DNA of 9,903 bases, from contig CAMLDH010000116.1 in NCBI GenBank assembly GCA_946478765.1, forward strand, positions 1 to 9,903, in the 5' to 3' direction. A program made the position numbers and the translations under genes. The notes beneath the pieces are model-generated. The model was not told where the DNA came from, made no database searches, and saw nothing but the letters and a program-made list of their open reading frames with translations. Each line of letters starts with the position of its first letter. Within the stretch, counting starts at the first letter, position 1. Shown in pieces: positions 1-6,614 of this stretch. Origin of the DNA: an uncultured Oxalobacteraceae bacterium. Its GTDB lineage: Bacteria; Pseudomonadota; Gammaproteobacteria; Burkholderiales; Burkholderiaceae.

Positions 1-740
1 AAATGGCCGCGCGCCAAGTCGACCACATGAATATAATCGCGCACGCCGGTGCCGTCCGCAGTCGGATAATCATTGCCGAATACCGCCAGGCGTTCGCGCC
101 GTCCGGCAGCGACCTGGCTGACGAATGGCATCAAATTATTGGGTATGCCGCGCGGATCTTCACCGATCAAGCCGCTTGAATGTGCGCCGCCCGGATTGAA
201 GTAGCGCAATACGCCGACCACCCATGAGGTATCCGACTTCTTCAAGTCATCGAGAATATTTTCCACCATCAGCTTGGACCTGCCGTACGGATTGGTGACG
301 GACAGCCGCGCCGATTCGGAAATCGGCACCGACTCGGGGTCGCCGTACACGGTCGCAGACGAACTGAACAGAAAATGCTTCACGTTCGCAGCAGCCAATG
401 CCTGCAGCAGCGTGACGGTGCCGGAGACATTGTTATCGAAATACAGAAGCGGCTTTTCGACCGACTCCCCTACCGCTTTCAATCCCGCAAAATGAATCGC
501 GGCATCCACCCGATGCGTTTTCAGCAATGCATCCAGTACCGCCCGGTCACGCACATCGGCATCGTAAAACGGCATGCTGCGTCCGGTAATTTTTTCCACC
601 CGCACCAGCGCTTCACGCGAACTGTTGACGAGGTTGTCCAGCGCGATGACGGCATACCCTGCATTCAACAGCTCAACACAGGTATGCGAGCCGATATAGC
701 CGGACGCGCCCGTTACCAGAATAGTTTTATTGATTGTCAT
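1..740 (-). CDS. galE: UDP-glucose 4-epimerase, 3' end beyond window
   Basis: GalE interconverts UDP-glucose and UDP-galactose in the cytoplasm using bound NAD, supplying galactose for surface polysaccharides and the Leloir pathway. About 246 residues are visible of a family length near 338; the C-terminus runs off the left edge. The start MTINKTILVTGASGYIGSH carries the Rossmann glycine motif GASGYIG at residues 11-17. The SSSAT segment is at 126-130 and the catalytic YxxxK pair is Y152/K156 in NPYGRSK. Near the edge the family signature DGTGVRDYIHVVDLA is intact. The frame is continuous. The ATG at 740 is preceded only by a weak GAAAG, so there is no good Shine-Dalgarno site. It lies 252 bp downstream of the GMC gene, with a palindromic element between, so it may or may not share that transcript. 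Family assignment is firm; substrate preference (UDP-Glc versus UDP-GlcNAc) cannot be settled here. Confidence 0.96.
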   Translation of the reverse strand, partial: MTINKTILVTGASGYIGSHTCVELLNAGYAVIALDNLVNSSREALVRVEKITGRSMPFYDADVRDRAVLDALLKTHRVDAAIHFAGLKAVGESVEKPLLYFDNNVSGTVTLLQALAAANVKHFLFSSSATVYGDPESVPISESARLSVTNPYGRSKLMVENILDDLKKSDTSWVVGVLRYFNPGGAHSSGLIGEDPRGIPNNLMPFVSQVAAGRRERLAVFGNDYPTADGTGVRDYIHVVDLARGH

Positions 741-750
741 GCTTTCGATT

Positions 751-774
751 CGATAGTGAGTACGACAGTGAGTA
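751..774. repeat. 12-bp tandem repeat upstream of galE
   Basis: Two copies of a 12-mer lie head to tail, CGATAGTGAGTA then CGACAGTGAGTA, matching at 11 of 12 positions. They end 10 bp before the galE start codon, inside its 5' untranslated region. They could be an operator, a structured leader or a chance duplication; nothing here decides between these. Confidence 0.6.
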
Positions 775-800
775 GGGAAGCCTGCATTTTCAGGTGCCTA

Positions 801-960
801 AGGAACGTGCACGGAATAACTTCCCGATTTGGACGTGGCAGACGGGATGCAGTGCAAGGCGCCCCGAGTGCCGTGTAGCGAGCTACACAAACGAGGGGCA
901 ACGCGGCAATGCGCCCGTCTGCCGCGAGACAAATCGGGAAGTTATTTCGTGCACGTTCCT
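801..960. mobile_element. 160-bp near-palindromic MITE-like element
   Basis: The two ends are inverted copies: 801-830 matches the reverse complement of 931-960 at 29 of 30 positions. Pairing resumes at GGCAGACGGG (838-846 region) against CCCGTCTGCC (913-922). The centre is a second hairpin, GTGTAGC (873-879) with GCTACAC (882-888), and the whole element is symmetric about 880/881. If the termini are taken as GGAACG...CGTTCC (802-959), the trinucleotide TAA flanks both ends (799-801 and 960-962), which would fit a short target duplication. No coding capacity is convincing. Transcribed in either direction it would fold into one long hairpin, so it could act as a terminator or mRNA 3' stabiliser between the GMC gene and galE. 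Mobility is inferred from structure only; a REP/BIME-type palindrome is the alternative. Confidence 0.7.
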
Positions 961-991
961 AAAATGCATGTTTCCCTGGATCAGCGTCATT

Positions 992-2737
992 TTACGAAGG
1001 CAGATCCTGACGGAGTGAAGCATGCGGCGCCAGCGCATGGGCAAATTGTTTCTCGATTGATCCCTTGGCGAAATGGGAGTTTACACCAATTGATGTGTCG
1101 TTTGAAAAGGCGGCGCCAGGCTTGTTCAGCTCGCTGACGATATGGTCGGCAAGTCTCAAAGTCAGCGCCGCAATCGTGATGGTCGGAAAATTCGCGCCTG
1201 CGGTCGGAAAAACCGAACTGCCGGCGATATACAGGTTCGCCATTCCATGTACCTTGCAATGACGATCGACCACGCCCTGCTTCGGCGAGTCGTGCATCCG
1301 GGTCGTTCCCATGTGATGCCAGGTGCCCTCCTTTTCCAGGCCGGCGGACCACGCCGCGCCCTCAAGCGGGGGATCGAGCATGACCTCCGCAATGCCGCTT
1401 TTGCGCATGTCTGCGGCCAGCAACGCAAGCGTTCTGTCAAACGTTCGTTTCACCTGCTCACCCAGACGCCAGTTGATTTGCACACGGCACATGCCAAGCC
1501 GGTCTCGTTGCGAAGACGACAGCGTGACACGGCTGTCTGGGTCCGGCATCGGCTCGACAATGATCTGGAATTTGACGCCCTTGATCAAGGAACGCGGCTG
1601 GAAAACGCGGGTGAAGCCATACGCAAAGGTATTCACCGGCTGCGAAACCATCGCGGCCAGATCCTCGCTCAAGCGCCATCCCGGCTGCTCCTTCTTGAGC
1701 GCCGCCTGCTTGCAGCGATACAGCGCCTGCGCGCCTGCCGTGCCTTCACCGTAGAAAATCGACGAAAACCAAACCCGCGCATTGAGCAGGCGTTCCTGCA
1801 TCAGCACTTCCGGCATCAGCGCAAACTGGGATGCAATGCGCGTCCCATGCGCGGCCACTGCGGAGTTGTGGTAGTGGTATTTGATATCGTACAGCTTGTT
1901 GCGCGCCCATTGCTTGGCAAAGCGAATATTGCCCGACATGAGCCGCGGATGGTCCATGAAAAATCGCCCCACCAAGTCGTTTTCATTGCCCAACCCGGCG
2001 GCCTGGACCTTGTTCGATGCCAGCAGCAAGCGCGCATTTTCAATCCCGCCGGTAGCCAGCACGAACTGCTTGGCAGACACGGTGATCGTACGGCCGCTAA
2101 GGGTGGCGACCTTGATGCGAGAGACAGTGCGCGCGGATTGCCCGGTTTCGATATCCAATGCGTTCGCATAGAGAAAAACACGCAGGCGCTGCGACCGTTC
2201 CAACTCTTCCCGATAAAGTTTTCCAAAACGCGCGGGAGGGCTGAACTGCGATATCGTGTCCCTGATCTTGCCGGTCACCAGGGGAATCCGGCGCACATCC
2301 TTCCTGCCGATCGCCTCTTCCCAAAACGCCGGTTCGAAATTGTCGGGGCCGAGTTTCAACACCTGATGGGTACGCGCATAATAGGGCGCCAGTTCGCGCA
2401 AGCCGAACGGCCAGCCGCTGTGCGCAATCCAGTCGCGCTTCTCGAAGTCCCATGGATCGAGCGGCCGGCACCACCCGCCCCAGCAGTTACTGCTGCCGCC
2501 GAGATAACGGCTGCGACATCCATCCGAAAAGCTATATGGCAACCCGACCGCCTCGCCGCGGTAGAGATCGCGTGTATCGTCGTCCGGCTCAAACCCGCCG
2601 CTTTCCAGCAGACACGCATCGATGCCTTTCTTGCCCAGCTCTAGTGCCAGCGTAATGCCGGCCACACCACCGCCAATGATGCAGATCGTTGTTTCAATCG
2701 CAGCGCCTTCTTCCATACGACGGGTATCGATAAACAT
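992..2737 (-). CDS. GMC-family FAD-dependent oxidoreductase
   Basis: This 581-residue flavoprotein belongs to the glucose-methanol-choline oxidoreductases, which oxidise an alcohol or sugar hydroxyl with FAD. The N-terminal dinucleotide-binding fold has TICIIGGGVAG (glycines at 22, 24, 27) followed by the ribose-binding acidic residue in LLESGG (E45). YLGGSSNCWGG (78-88) and ATGGIENARLLL (228-239) are further FAD-contact segments. The C-terminal GMC domain has GTWHHMGTTRM (471-481) and GANFPT (514-519), giving the expected active-site histidine and an asparagine (N516). About 45 residues of unassigned tail follow the last helix. No signal peptide is seen, so it is probably cytoplasmic. The start at 2737 is chosen for its GGAGG site; an upstream in-frame ATG at 2812 has no such site and adds 25 residues ahead of the fold. 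It follows the acyltransferase gene by 92 bp in the same operon. A role in tailoring polysaccharide or a precursor is inferred from context; the substrate is unknown. Confidence 0.9.
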   Translation of the reverse strand: MFIDTRRMEEGAAIETTICIIGGGVAGITLALELGKKGIDACLLESGGFEPDDDTRDLYRGEAVGLPYSFSDGCRSRYLGGSSNCWGGWCRPLDPWDFEKRDWIAHSGWPFGLRELAPYYARTHQVLKLGPDNFEPAFWEEAIGRKDVRRIPLVTGKIRDTISQFSPPARFGKLYREELERSQRLRVFLYANALDIETGQSARTVSRIKVATLSGRTITVSAKQFVLATGGIENARLLLASNKVQAAGLGNENDLVGRFFMDHPRLMSGNIRFAKQWARNKLYDIKYHYHNSAVAAHGTRIASQFALMPEVLMQERLLNARVWFSSIFYGEGTAGAQALYRCKQAALKKEQPGWRLSEDLAAMVSQPVNTFAYGFTRVFQPRSLIKGVKFQIIVEPMPDPDSRVTLSSSQRDRLGMCRVQINWRLGEQVKRTFDRTLALLAADMRKSGIAEVMLDPPLEGAAWSAGLEKEGTWHHMGTTRMHDSPKQGVVDRHCKVHGMANLYIAGSSVFPTAGANFPTITIAALTLRLADHIVSELNKPGAAFSNDTSIGVNSHFAKGSIEKQFAHALAPHASLRQDLPS

Positions 2738-2829
2738 TATTTTTTTTCCTCCACTCTTCCAGAAAACATCAAAACCGAGCCGGGGCGGTCCGGAAAAGCA
2801 GATCTCGCGCAAACGGCAAACAAGCGCAT
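2737..2829 (-). other. Candidate 30-codon coupling ORF between GNAT and GMC genes
   Basis: An ATG directly abuts the TAA stop of the acyltransferase gene (TAAATG). It opens a frame of 30 codons (MRLFAVCARS... ending GRVEEKK). Its TAA shares one base with the GMC start (TAATG). It has no ribosome binding site of its own and no recognisable product. If translated it would act by re-initiation, keeping ribosomes on the message through the 92-bp gap. Such a short frame can also be open by chance. Confidence 0.25.
2738..2752 (-). promoter_or_regulatory. Ribosome binding site of GMC gene with A8 spacer
   Basis: On the minus strand GGAGG (2752-2748) is followed by eight A residues, then TA and the ATG at 2737. 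The 10-nt spacing is slightly long. Most of the spacer is a homopolymer, so slippage would change the spacing directly. Confidence 0.75.
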
Positions 2830-4002
2830 TTATTTATGCTTGACAGGAATACCGTGACTGCGCTGCTTCAGAAGTCGCCATCGGTTTAACGATGCGATCG
2901 CCAGCCGCGACAGAAAACTATCCCGATGCTTGGCGGCATGCAGCCACAGCCTCGCCTGCCGAGCGTACCCATGGAACACGAGGCTCAGCGCCATATCCCC
3001 ATTGAGCAGCATCTGCGCATGCGAGCGATATATCGCAAGCTTGTCGAGGTCGCGCTTTACTCCCAGCAGCGTGTATTTGTATTCGTATTCTCCCCAAAGG
3101 AAATGGAACTCCTTGCCGCCGCGCGCAATGCACTCGCAAATGGTGAGGTAACAGCACAAAATCCCGAGCCAGTAATCGTCATAGGCAGGATCATGCGCGA
3201 TGACGCTGAGGAAATAATTCGATCCGACGCGAAAGCTGATGCCGCCGGCGCACACCCGGCCGTCGATCCTGGCGACGCCGACGAGGCCGCATTCTTTGGC
3301 CAAAAGGATGATTCGTTCCGTTTCTTCCTCGTCGATCGCCGAGACTTTGTTTTTGTCTGCCATCCTGGCGCGATTCAGGTTGACGATGTCGCGAATCGTC
3401 TGTTCGTCGACTTCGTCTTTTTCGGAAACGTCATAGTGAAAGGAAGGAAAAGCTTCACGAAGCTTTTTCGTGTAGCGCTTGATATTCCTGCGCGTGTTCT
3501 TGCCCAGGCCGGCCACATAGTCCTCGGCCGTTTGCGGCATGGTCAGGACGATATCTTCCAGGTGATTGAAGCGCTGGTGCGGAAATGGAATTTTCTGGAG
3601 ATCGGTCTGTATCGACTTGAAAAAAATCACAGTCGCCGATTCGACGTTGGCGAAAATATAGGCGGCAAAGCGAGAGATGTCTTCCTCATCTATTTTTATC
3701 ACTTCATTGACGACGCGCACCTTGCCGCCGTCCTGTTGGAACAGCAATACCGTGACGATCTTGCCGCCCTTGCGCACGATGTAGGTGCTTGTGTCGCGGC
3801 CGTCGCCATAGATCCGAAACTGCACCAGCGATGAATAGAGACTGGCATACAAGCGCGCCATCTCCGCCTCAATGAATGCCGGCACGTCGTTCTCATAACA
3901 TGAAATCATGATGGCGTCCGGATCATAAAAGCGATTCGGCATGTGATCGACGATAGACTCGCATATCGGTTCATACTTGGCGAGCACAGCCGTACGTTTC
4001 AT
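2830..4002 (-). CDS. GNAT-fold acyltransferase, CelD/BcsL-like (Acetyltransf_6 type)
   Basis: This 390-residue protein resembles the GNAT acyltransferases of the CelD/BcsL/FemAB-related group that often occur in polysaccharide clusters. The signature basic segment GLGKNTRRNIKRYTKKL spans 165-181. The GNAT acyl-CoA binding half follows: GLVGVARIDGRVCAGGISFRVGSNYFLSVIAHDPAY (about 239-274), then FHFLWGEYEYKYTLLGVKRDL (299-319), whose WGxYxYK core matches the group. The first 140 residues form a second, more diverged domain. The C-terminal 50 residues are basic (RQARLWLHAAKHR... LKQRSHGIPVKHK) and could bind the inner membrane face. No transmembrane segment or signal peptide is seen. The start at 4002 is chosen for AAAGG eight bases upstream and an ATGA overlap with a short upstream frame. 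It lies 234 bp after the autokinase gene. Acylation of a sugar or lipid carrier in exopolysaccharide synthesis is inferred; donor and acceptor are unknown. Confidence 0.82.
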   Translation of the reverse strand: MKRTAVLAKYEPICESIVDHMPNRFYDPDAIMISCYENDVPAFIEAEMARLYASLYSSLVQFRIYGDGRDTSTYIVRKGGKIVTVLLFQQDGGKVRVVNEVIKIDEEDISRFAAYIFANVESATVIFFKSIQTDLQKIPFPHQRFNHLEDIVLTMPQTAEDYVAGLGKNTRRNIKRYTKKLREAFPSFHYDVSEKDEVDEQTIRDIVNLNRARMADKNKVSAIDEEETERIILLAKECGLVGVARIDGRVCAGGISFRVGSNYFLSVIAHDPAYDDYWLGILCCYLTICECIARGGKEFHFLWGEYEYKYTLLGVKRDLDKLAIYRSHAQMLLNGDMALSLVFHGYARQARLWLHAAKHRDSFLSRLAIASLNRWRLLKQRSHGIPVKHK

Positions 4003-4193
4003 ATTCTTGACCTTTTCATTGGCATCACCGTGGCGCGCGCCGCAGCCTGACGCAGGCATTGATGGTGTTGCGCCGTTTTCCAGACATGCGCAGCCCTCCG
4101 AAAGACCACGCCGGAAGAAATCCGATCCGAAATGACGATTCCTTGTTTCAGGAATGCCAGATCATCAGACCGGATGCCGTCATGCGCAGCCAT
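3999..4193 (-). other. Candidate 64-codon ORF leading into the GNAT gene
   Basis: The frame starts with MAAHDGIRSDDLAFLKQG and ends MPMKRSRI; its TGA overlaps the acyltransferase start as ATGA. Its own ATG overlaps the stop of a 15-codon frame that begins at the autokinase stop (TGATG at 4195-4191). No ribosome binding site precedes the ATG. I recognise no family and see no signal peptide or membrane segment. It may be untranslated leader. It is listed because it fills most of the 234-bp gap and is joined at both ends. Confidence 0.25.
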
Positions 4194-4240
4194 CAAAGAC
4201 GTGCATGACGAAGCGTTTTGGTTACCGGCAGCCGCGTCAC
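4193..4240 (-). other. Candidate 15-codon GTG-started coupling ORF after autokinase gene
   Basis: A GTG overlaps the autokinase TGA (GTGA, 4240-4237) and opens 15 codons (MTRLPVTKTLRHARL when GTG is read as Met). The TGA shares a base with the ATG of the next short frame (TGATG). It has no ribosome binding site. Its only support is this exact end-to-end arrangement. Confidence 0.18.
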
Positions 4241-6498
4241 GCCGGCGACGTTTCGATCAGCGGGTGTTCGCCCGATAAATATTGCGTGTGACGATATTTG
4301 CCATACGCATATCCATAACCATACCGCCCCGGCTTCACGGCCATATCATTGAAAAGCACGCCTTTCGGCGCCAGGCCCGCCTGATTCAGGCGCTTGACCG
4401 ATTCGGATATCTCGCCCGGCGTCGTGATGCCGGCACGCGTAATGATGTAGATCGAGCTGGCGTGTGCACCGATGATCAAGGTATCCGCGACGGGAAGAAT
4501 CGGTGTCGCGTCAATCAAGACCAGGTCATAGGCTGCCGACAACGACTGAAGCAAGGCGCCGAATTTCGGATGCAGCAGCAGTTCCGAAGGATTCGGCGGC
4601 AAACCGCCCGTGGAAATGAAGTCCATATTCTCGATCATGTTGTGATGCACGATCTGGTCCGGCCGGCTTGTGCCGGAAATATAATCCGACAATCCATTTT
4701 GGCGGTCGAGATCAAAGTAACGATGCAAATGGCCGTTACGGAAATCCGCATCGATCAGCAACACCTTTTTGCCGCTTGCTGCCATGATGGCGGCCAAGTT
4801 CACCGACACGAACGTCTTTCCCATTCCCGCAGTCGGCCCTGCGATGACCACGATATTGTTCTTGGATCGCGACAATGAAAACTGCAATGCGGCCCTGAAA
4901 TTTCGCAAGCTTTCGATGGCGATGTCGGTCGATGAAATTCTTGCCAGCAGCGGAAGTTTTTTGGATTTTCCGGTCGCTTCTTCAAGCAACTCCTTCTGCA
5001 TTTTGCTGTGCGGAATCGACGCATAGACCGGCACACCCAGCATTTTTTCGATCTCTTGCGGATCGTCGATCGCGCCACGGAACGCCTTCTTGACAAACGC
5101 GGTCAGCACGCCGAGCAGCAAGCCCGCCAGGATCGAAATCGCCATAATCTTCGGCCGGTTTGGCGATATCGGCTTTTCCGGCATCATCGGGGCATCCACG
5201 AGCCGCACGTTGCTTCCCTTGCCAACGGTAATCATGCGCAGTTGCTGGGCCGTGTTCAGCAGTGCCGTGTACAAGTCGGTATTGACCTTCACGTCACGAT
5301 TCAAGCGCAGGATATCCTGTTCCAGCAAGGGCAAGGTTTTGATGTGATCGGCGACTTCCCTGATCTCGTCATTGATTTCGGCGATCTGGCTGTCGATCCC
5401 TTTGACGACAGGATGTTCCGGCATGAAGCGATTCAACAACTCGGTCCGCTTTTGCTGCAATTCGATCTTTCTGAGTTTGGCAGCCGCCGATTGCTGAAGG
5501 CTCAACTTGGCCTCTTCACCCAGATCGATCGTTCCATGGGAATTGCGAAATTGATTGAGCTTGCCCTCGGATTGTTCCAGCTCCTGCCTTAACTCAGGCA
5601 ATCGCTTGTTCAGGAAAGCGAGCGATTTTTCAGCCTCTTCTGTTTTGCGGCCCGCGTTCTGCCGTACATATTCTTTGCCCACTTCATTGAGGATGCTGGA
5701 AGTTACCTTCGGATCGTCGCCGTGAAGCGTCGCGCTGATAATGCCGGACTGCTTGCCTTGTTCCGCGATGATCATCGCCGTTTGCACGTCTTCGATCGTC
5801 GATAGTCTGGACGTGCGGGTCAGAAAAAATTGGGCTCCTGGCTTGGCGAAAATCTGGTCTATCGTCAACTCGATATTGCCCTTGTCGGTTTCCGCATTGA
5901 GAGGCACTCCTACCCGCCCCTTCAAATCGATATTCTTGTCACTTTGGCGCAGCCGGTACTGCCCATCGCTCTCAACGGTGACGATAAATTCCAGGTTCTG
6001 CAATGCATCGGGCACGTTGAAGACCGAGACATCCATCTTTTCCGCACCCCATGCGTAACCGCCGTAGCCGAACAGGCCGGGAGTGGAAAGGCCCTTGCCA
6101 TGGCTCGCCAGCCATGCACCGAATACCGGAAAATATTTTGGATGCACGTTGATGTACAAGCGCAAATTGTCGATTGCGCGTGACACGACCAGGCGTGAGC
6201 GAAGCAGTTCCATTTCTGCTGTCGCGGCGGTCTTGTACTCGAACAACGAACCCATTTCACCGAGAATGTTCTTCGCTTCCTTGGGACTGTCTTCTTCCAC
6301 ATGGATCAGCAAGTTCGCTTCATAGACCGGATTGACCAGAAATGCATATCCGATTCCCAACAAGCTGATCACAAATGCGATCGTAAGAATCAATCGTCGA
6401 TTATCAAGCACGGTCGCGAGATAGCTTCCGAAATTGACATCCTCATCCTCTTGCATGGCAATAGGCGGGGCTGAGTATGGGAGGGCTGGATTCGTCAT
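4237..6498 (-). CDS. Wzc-type polysaccharide co-polymerase / tyrosine autokinase
   Basis: This inner-membrane protein (753 residues from 6498) combines a chain-length/co-polymerase domain with a cytoplasmic BY-kinase. In Wzc, cycles of tyrosine phosphorylation control polymerisation and export through Wza. The first membrane helix is at about 36-55 (LILTIAFVISLLGIGYAFLV). A large periplasmic region follows, with a coiled-coil stretch at about 282-423. The PNRPK motif then leads into the second helix at 450-470. The kinase has Walker A GPTAGMGKT (554-562, K561), Walker A' VLLIDAD (579-585) and Walker B LVLIDATP (659-666). A C-terminal cluster holds six tyrosines (726, 728, 730, 732, 735, 740). 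Length and order are normal for the family. The start is uncertain: an ATG at 6525 adds nine residues, and neither start has a clear ribosome binding site. I prefer 6498 because it overlaps a short upstream frame as ATGA. The gene follows the wza-like gene by 112 bp. Which polymer it handles is unknown. Confidence 0.95.
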   Translation of the reverse strand: MTNPALPYSAPPIAMQEDEDVNFGSYLATVLDNRRLILTIAFVISLLGIGYAFLVNPVYEANLLIHVEEDSPKEAKNILGEMGSLFEYKTAATAEMELLRSRLVVSRAIDNLRLYINVHPKYFPVFGAWLASHGKGLSTPGLFGYGGYAWGAEKMDVSVFNVPDALQNLEFIVTVESDGQYRLRQSDKNIDLKGRVGVPLNAETDKGNIELTIDQIFAKPGAQFFLTRTSRLSTIEDVQTAMIIAEQGKQSGIISATLHGDDPKVTSSILNEVGKEYVRQNAGRKTEEAEKSLAFLNKRLPELRQELEQSEGKLNQFRNSHGTIDLGEEAKLSLQQSAAAKLRKIELQQKRTELLNRFMPEHPVVKGIDSQIAEINDEIREVADHIKTLPLLEQDILRLNRDVKVNTDLYTALLNTAQQLRMITVGKGSNVRLVDAPMMPEKPISPNRPKIMAISILAGLLLGVLTAFVKKAFRGAIDDPQEIEKMLGVPVYASIPHSKMQKELLEEATGKSKKLPLLARISSTDIAIESLRNFRAALQFSLSRSKNNIVVIAGPTAGMGKTFVSVNLAAIMAASGKKVLLIDADFRNGHLHRYFDLDRQNGLSDYISGTSRPDQIVHHNMIENMDFISTGGLPPNPSELLLHPKFGALLQSLSAAYDLVLIDATPILPVADTLIIGAHASSIYIITRAGITTPGEISESVKRLNQAGLAPKGVLFNDMAVKPGRYGYGYAYGKYRHTQYLSGEHPLIETSPA

Positions 6499-6614
6499 GA
6501 GATTATCTGAATATGTTTGAAACATGCAATAGAAATGGCGCGGAACAAAATACGCTTGCGGCGCGGACAGGGCATGCGACGGTGCTTACCCTCTGCGGCG
6601 GCGCATGCGGTCAT
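6495..6614 (-). other. Candidate 39-codon coupling ORF between wza-like and wzc-like genes
   Basis: The ATG overlaps the wza-like stop (ATGA, 6614-6611). The frame runs MTACAAAEGKHRRMPCPRRK... to FKHIQIIS, and its TGA overlaps the autokinase ATG at 6498 (ATGA). The product would be small, basic and cysteine-containing, and is not recognised. It contains a GCATGCG/CGCATGC inverted repeat. The autokinase start lacks a ribosome binding site, so re-initiation from this frame is a plausible way to translate it. This is inference from the arrangement alone. Confidence 0.3.
6572..6608. repeat. Inverted repeat in the wza-wzc gap
   Basis: GCATGCG (6572-6578) and CGCATGC (6602-6608) are exact inverted copies around a 23-bp GC-rich loop. 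In the message this could form a hairpin between the two export genes. No U-run follows, so it is not a typical terminator; it might adjust the ratio of the two products. Confidence 0.4.

Noticed and set aside
801..960. CRISPR repeat or tRNA/rRNA gene in the intergenic repeat
   Set aside because: There is one symmetric palindrome, not several spaced repeats, and no cloverleaf or rRNA-like sequence. No CRISPR array or structural RNA gene is seen anywhere in the window.
1142..2644. 500-codon open frame on the plus strand opposite the GMC gene
   Set aside because: It is antisense to a gene with clear FAD and GMC motifs, is rich in Arg/His/Pro/Ala as expected for a shadow frame, and has no recognisable domain.
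2738..2812. Upstream ATG at 2812 as start of the GMC gene
   Set aside because: It would add 25 residues without family similarity, and the GGAGG site belongs to the ATG at 2737.
2926..3834. 302-codon plus-strand frame opposite the acyltransferase gene
   Set aside because: It is antisense to a supported GNAT gene, with no domain or ribosome binding site of its own.
4720..4760. Possible frameshift or missing motif in the autokinase kinase domain
   Set aside because: Walker A, A' and B and the tyrosine tail are all present in one uninterrupted frame at normal spacing.
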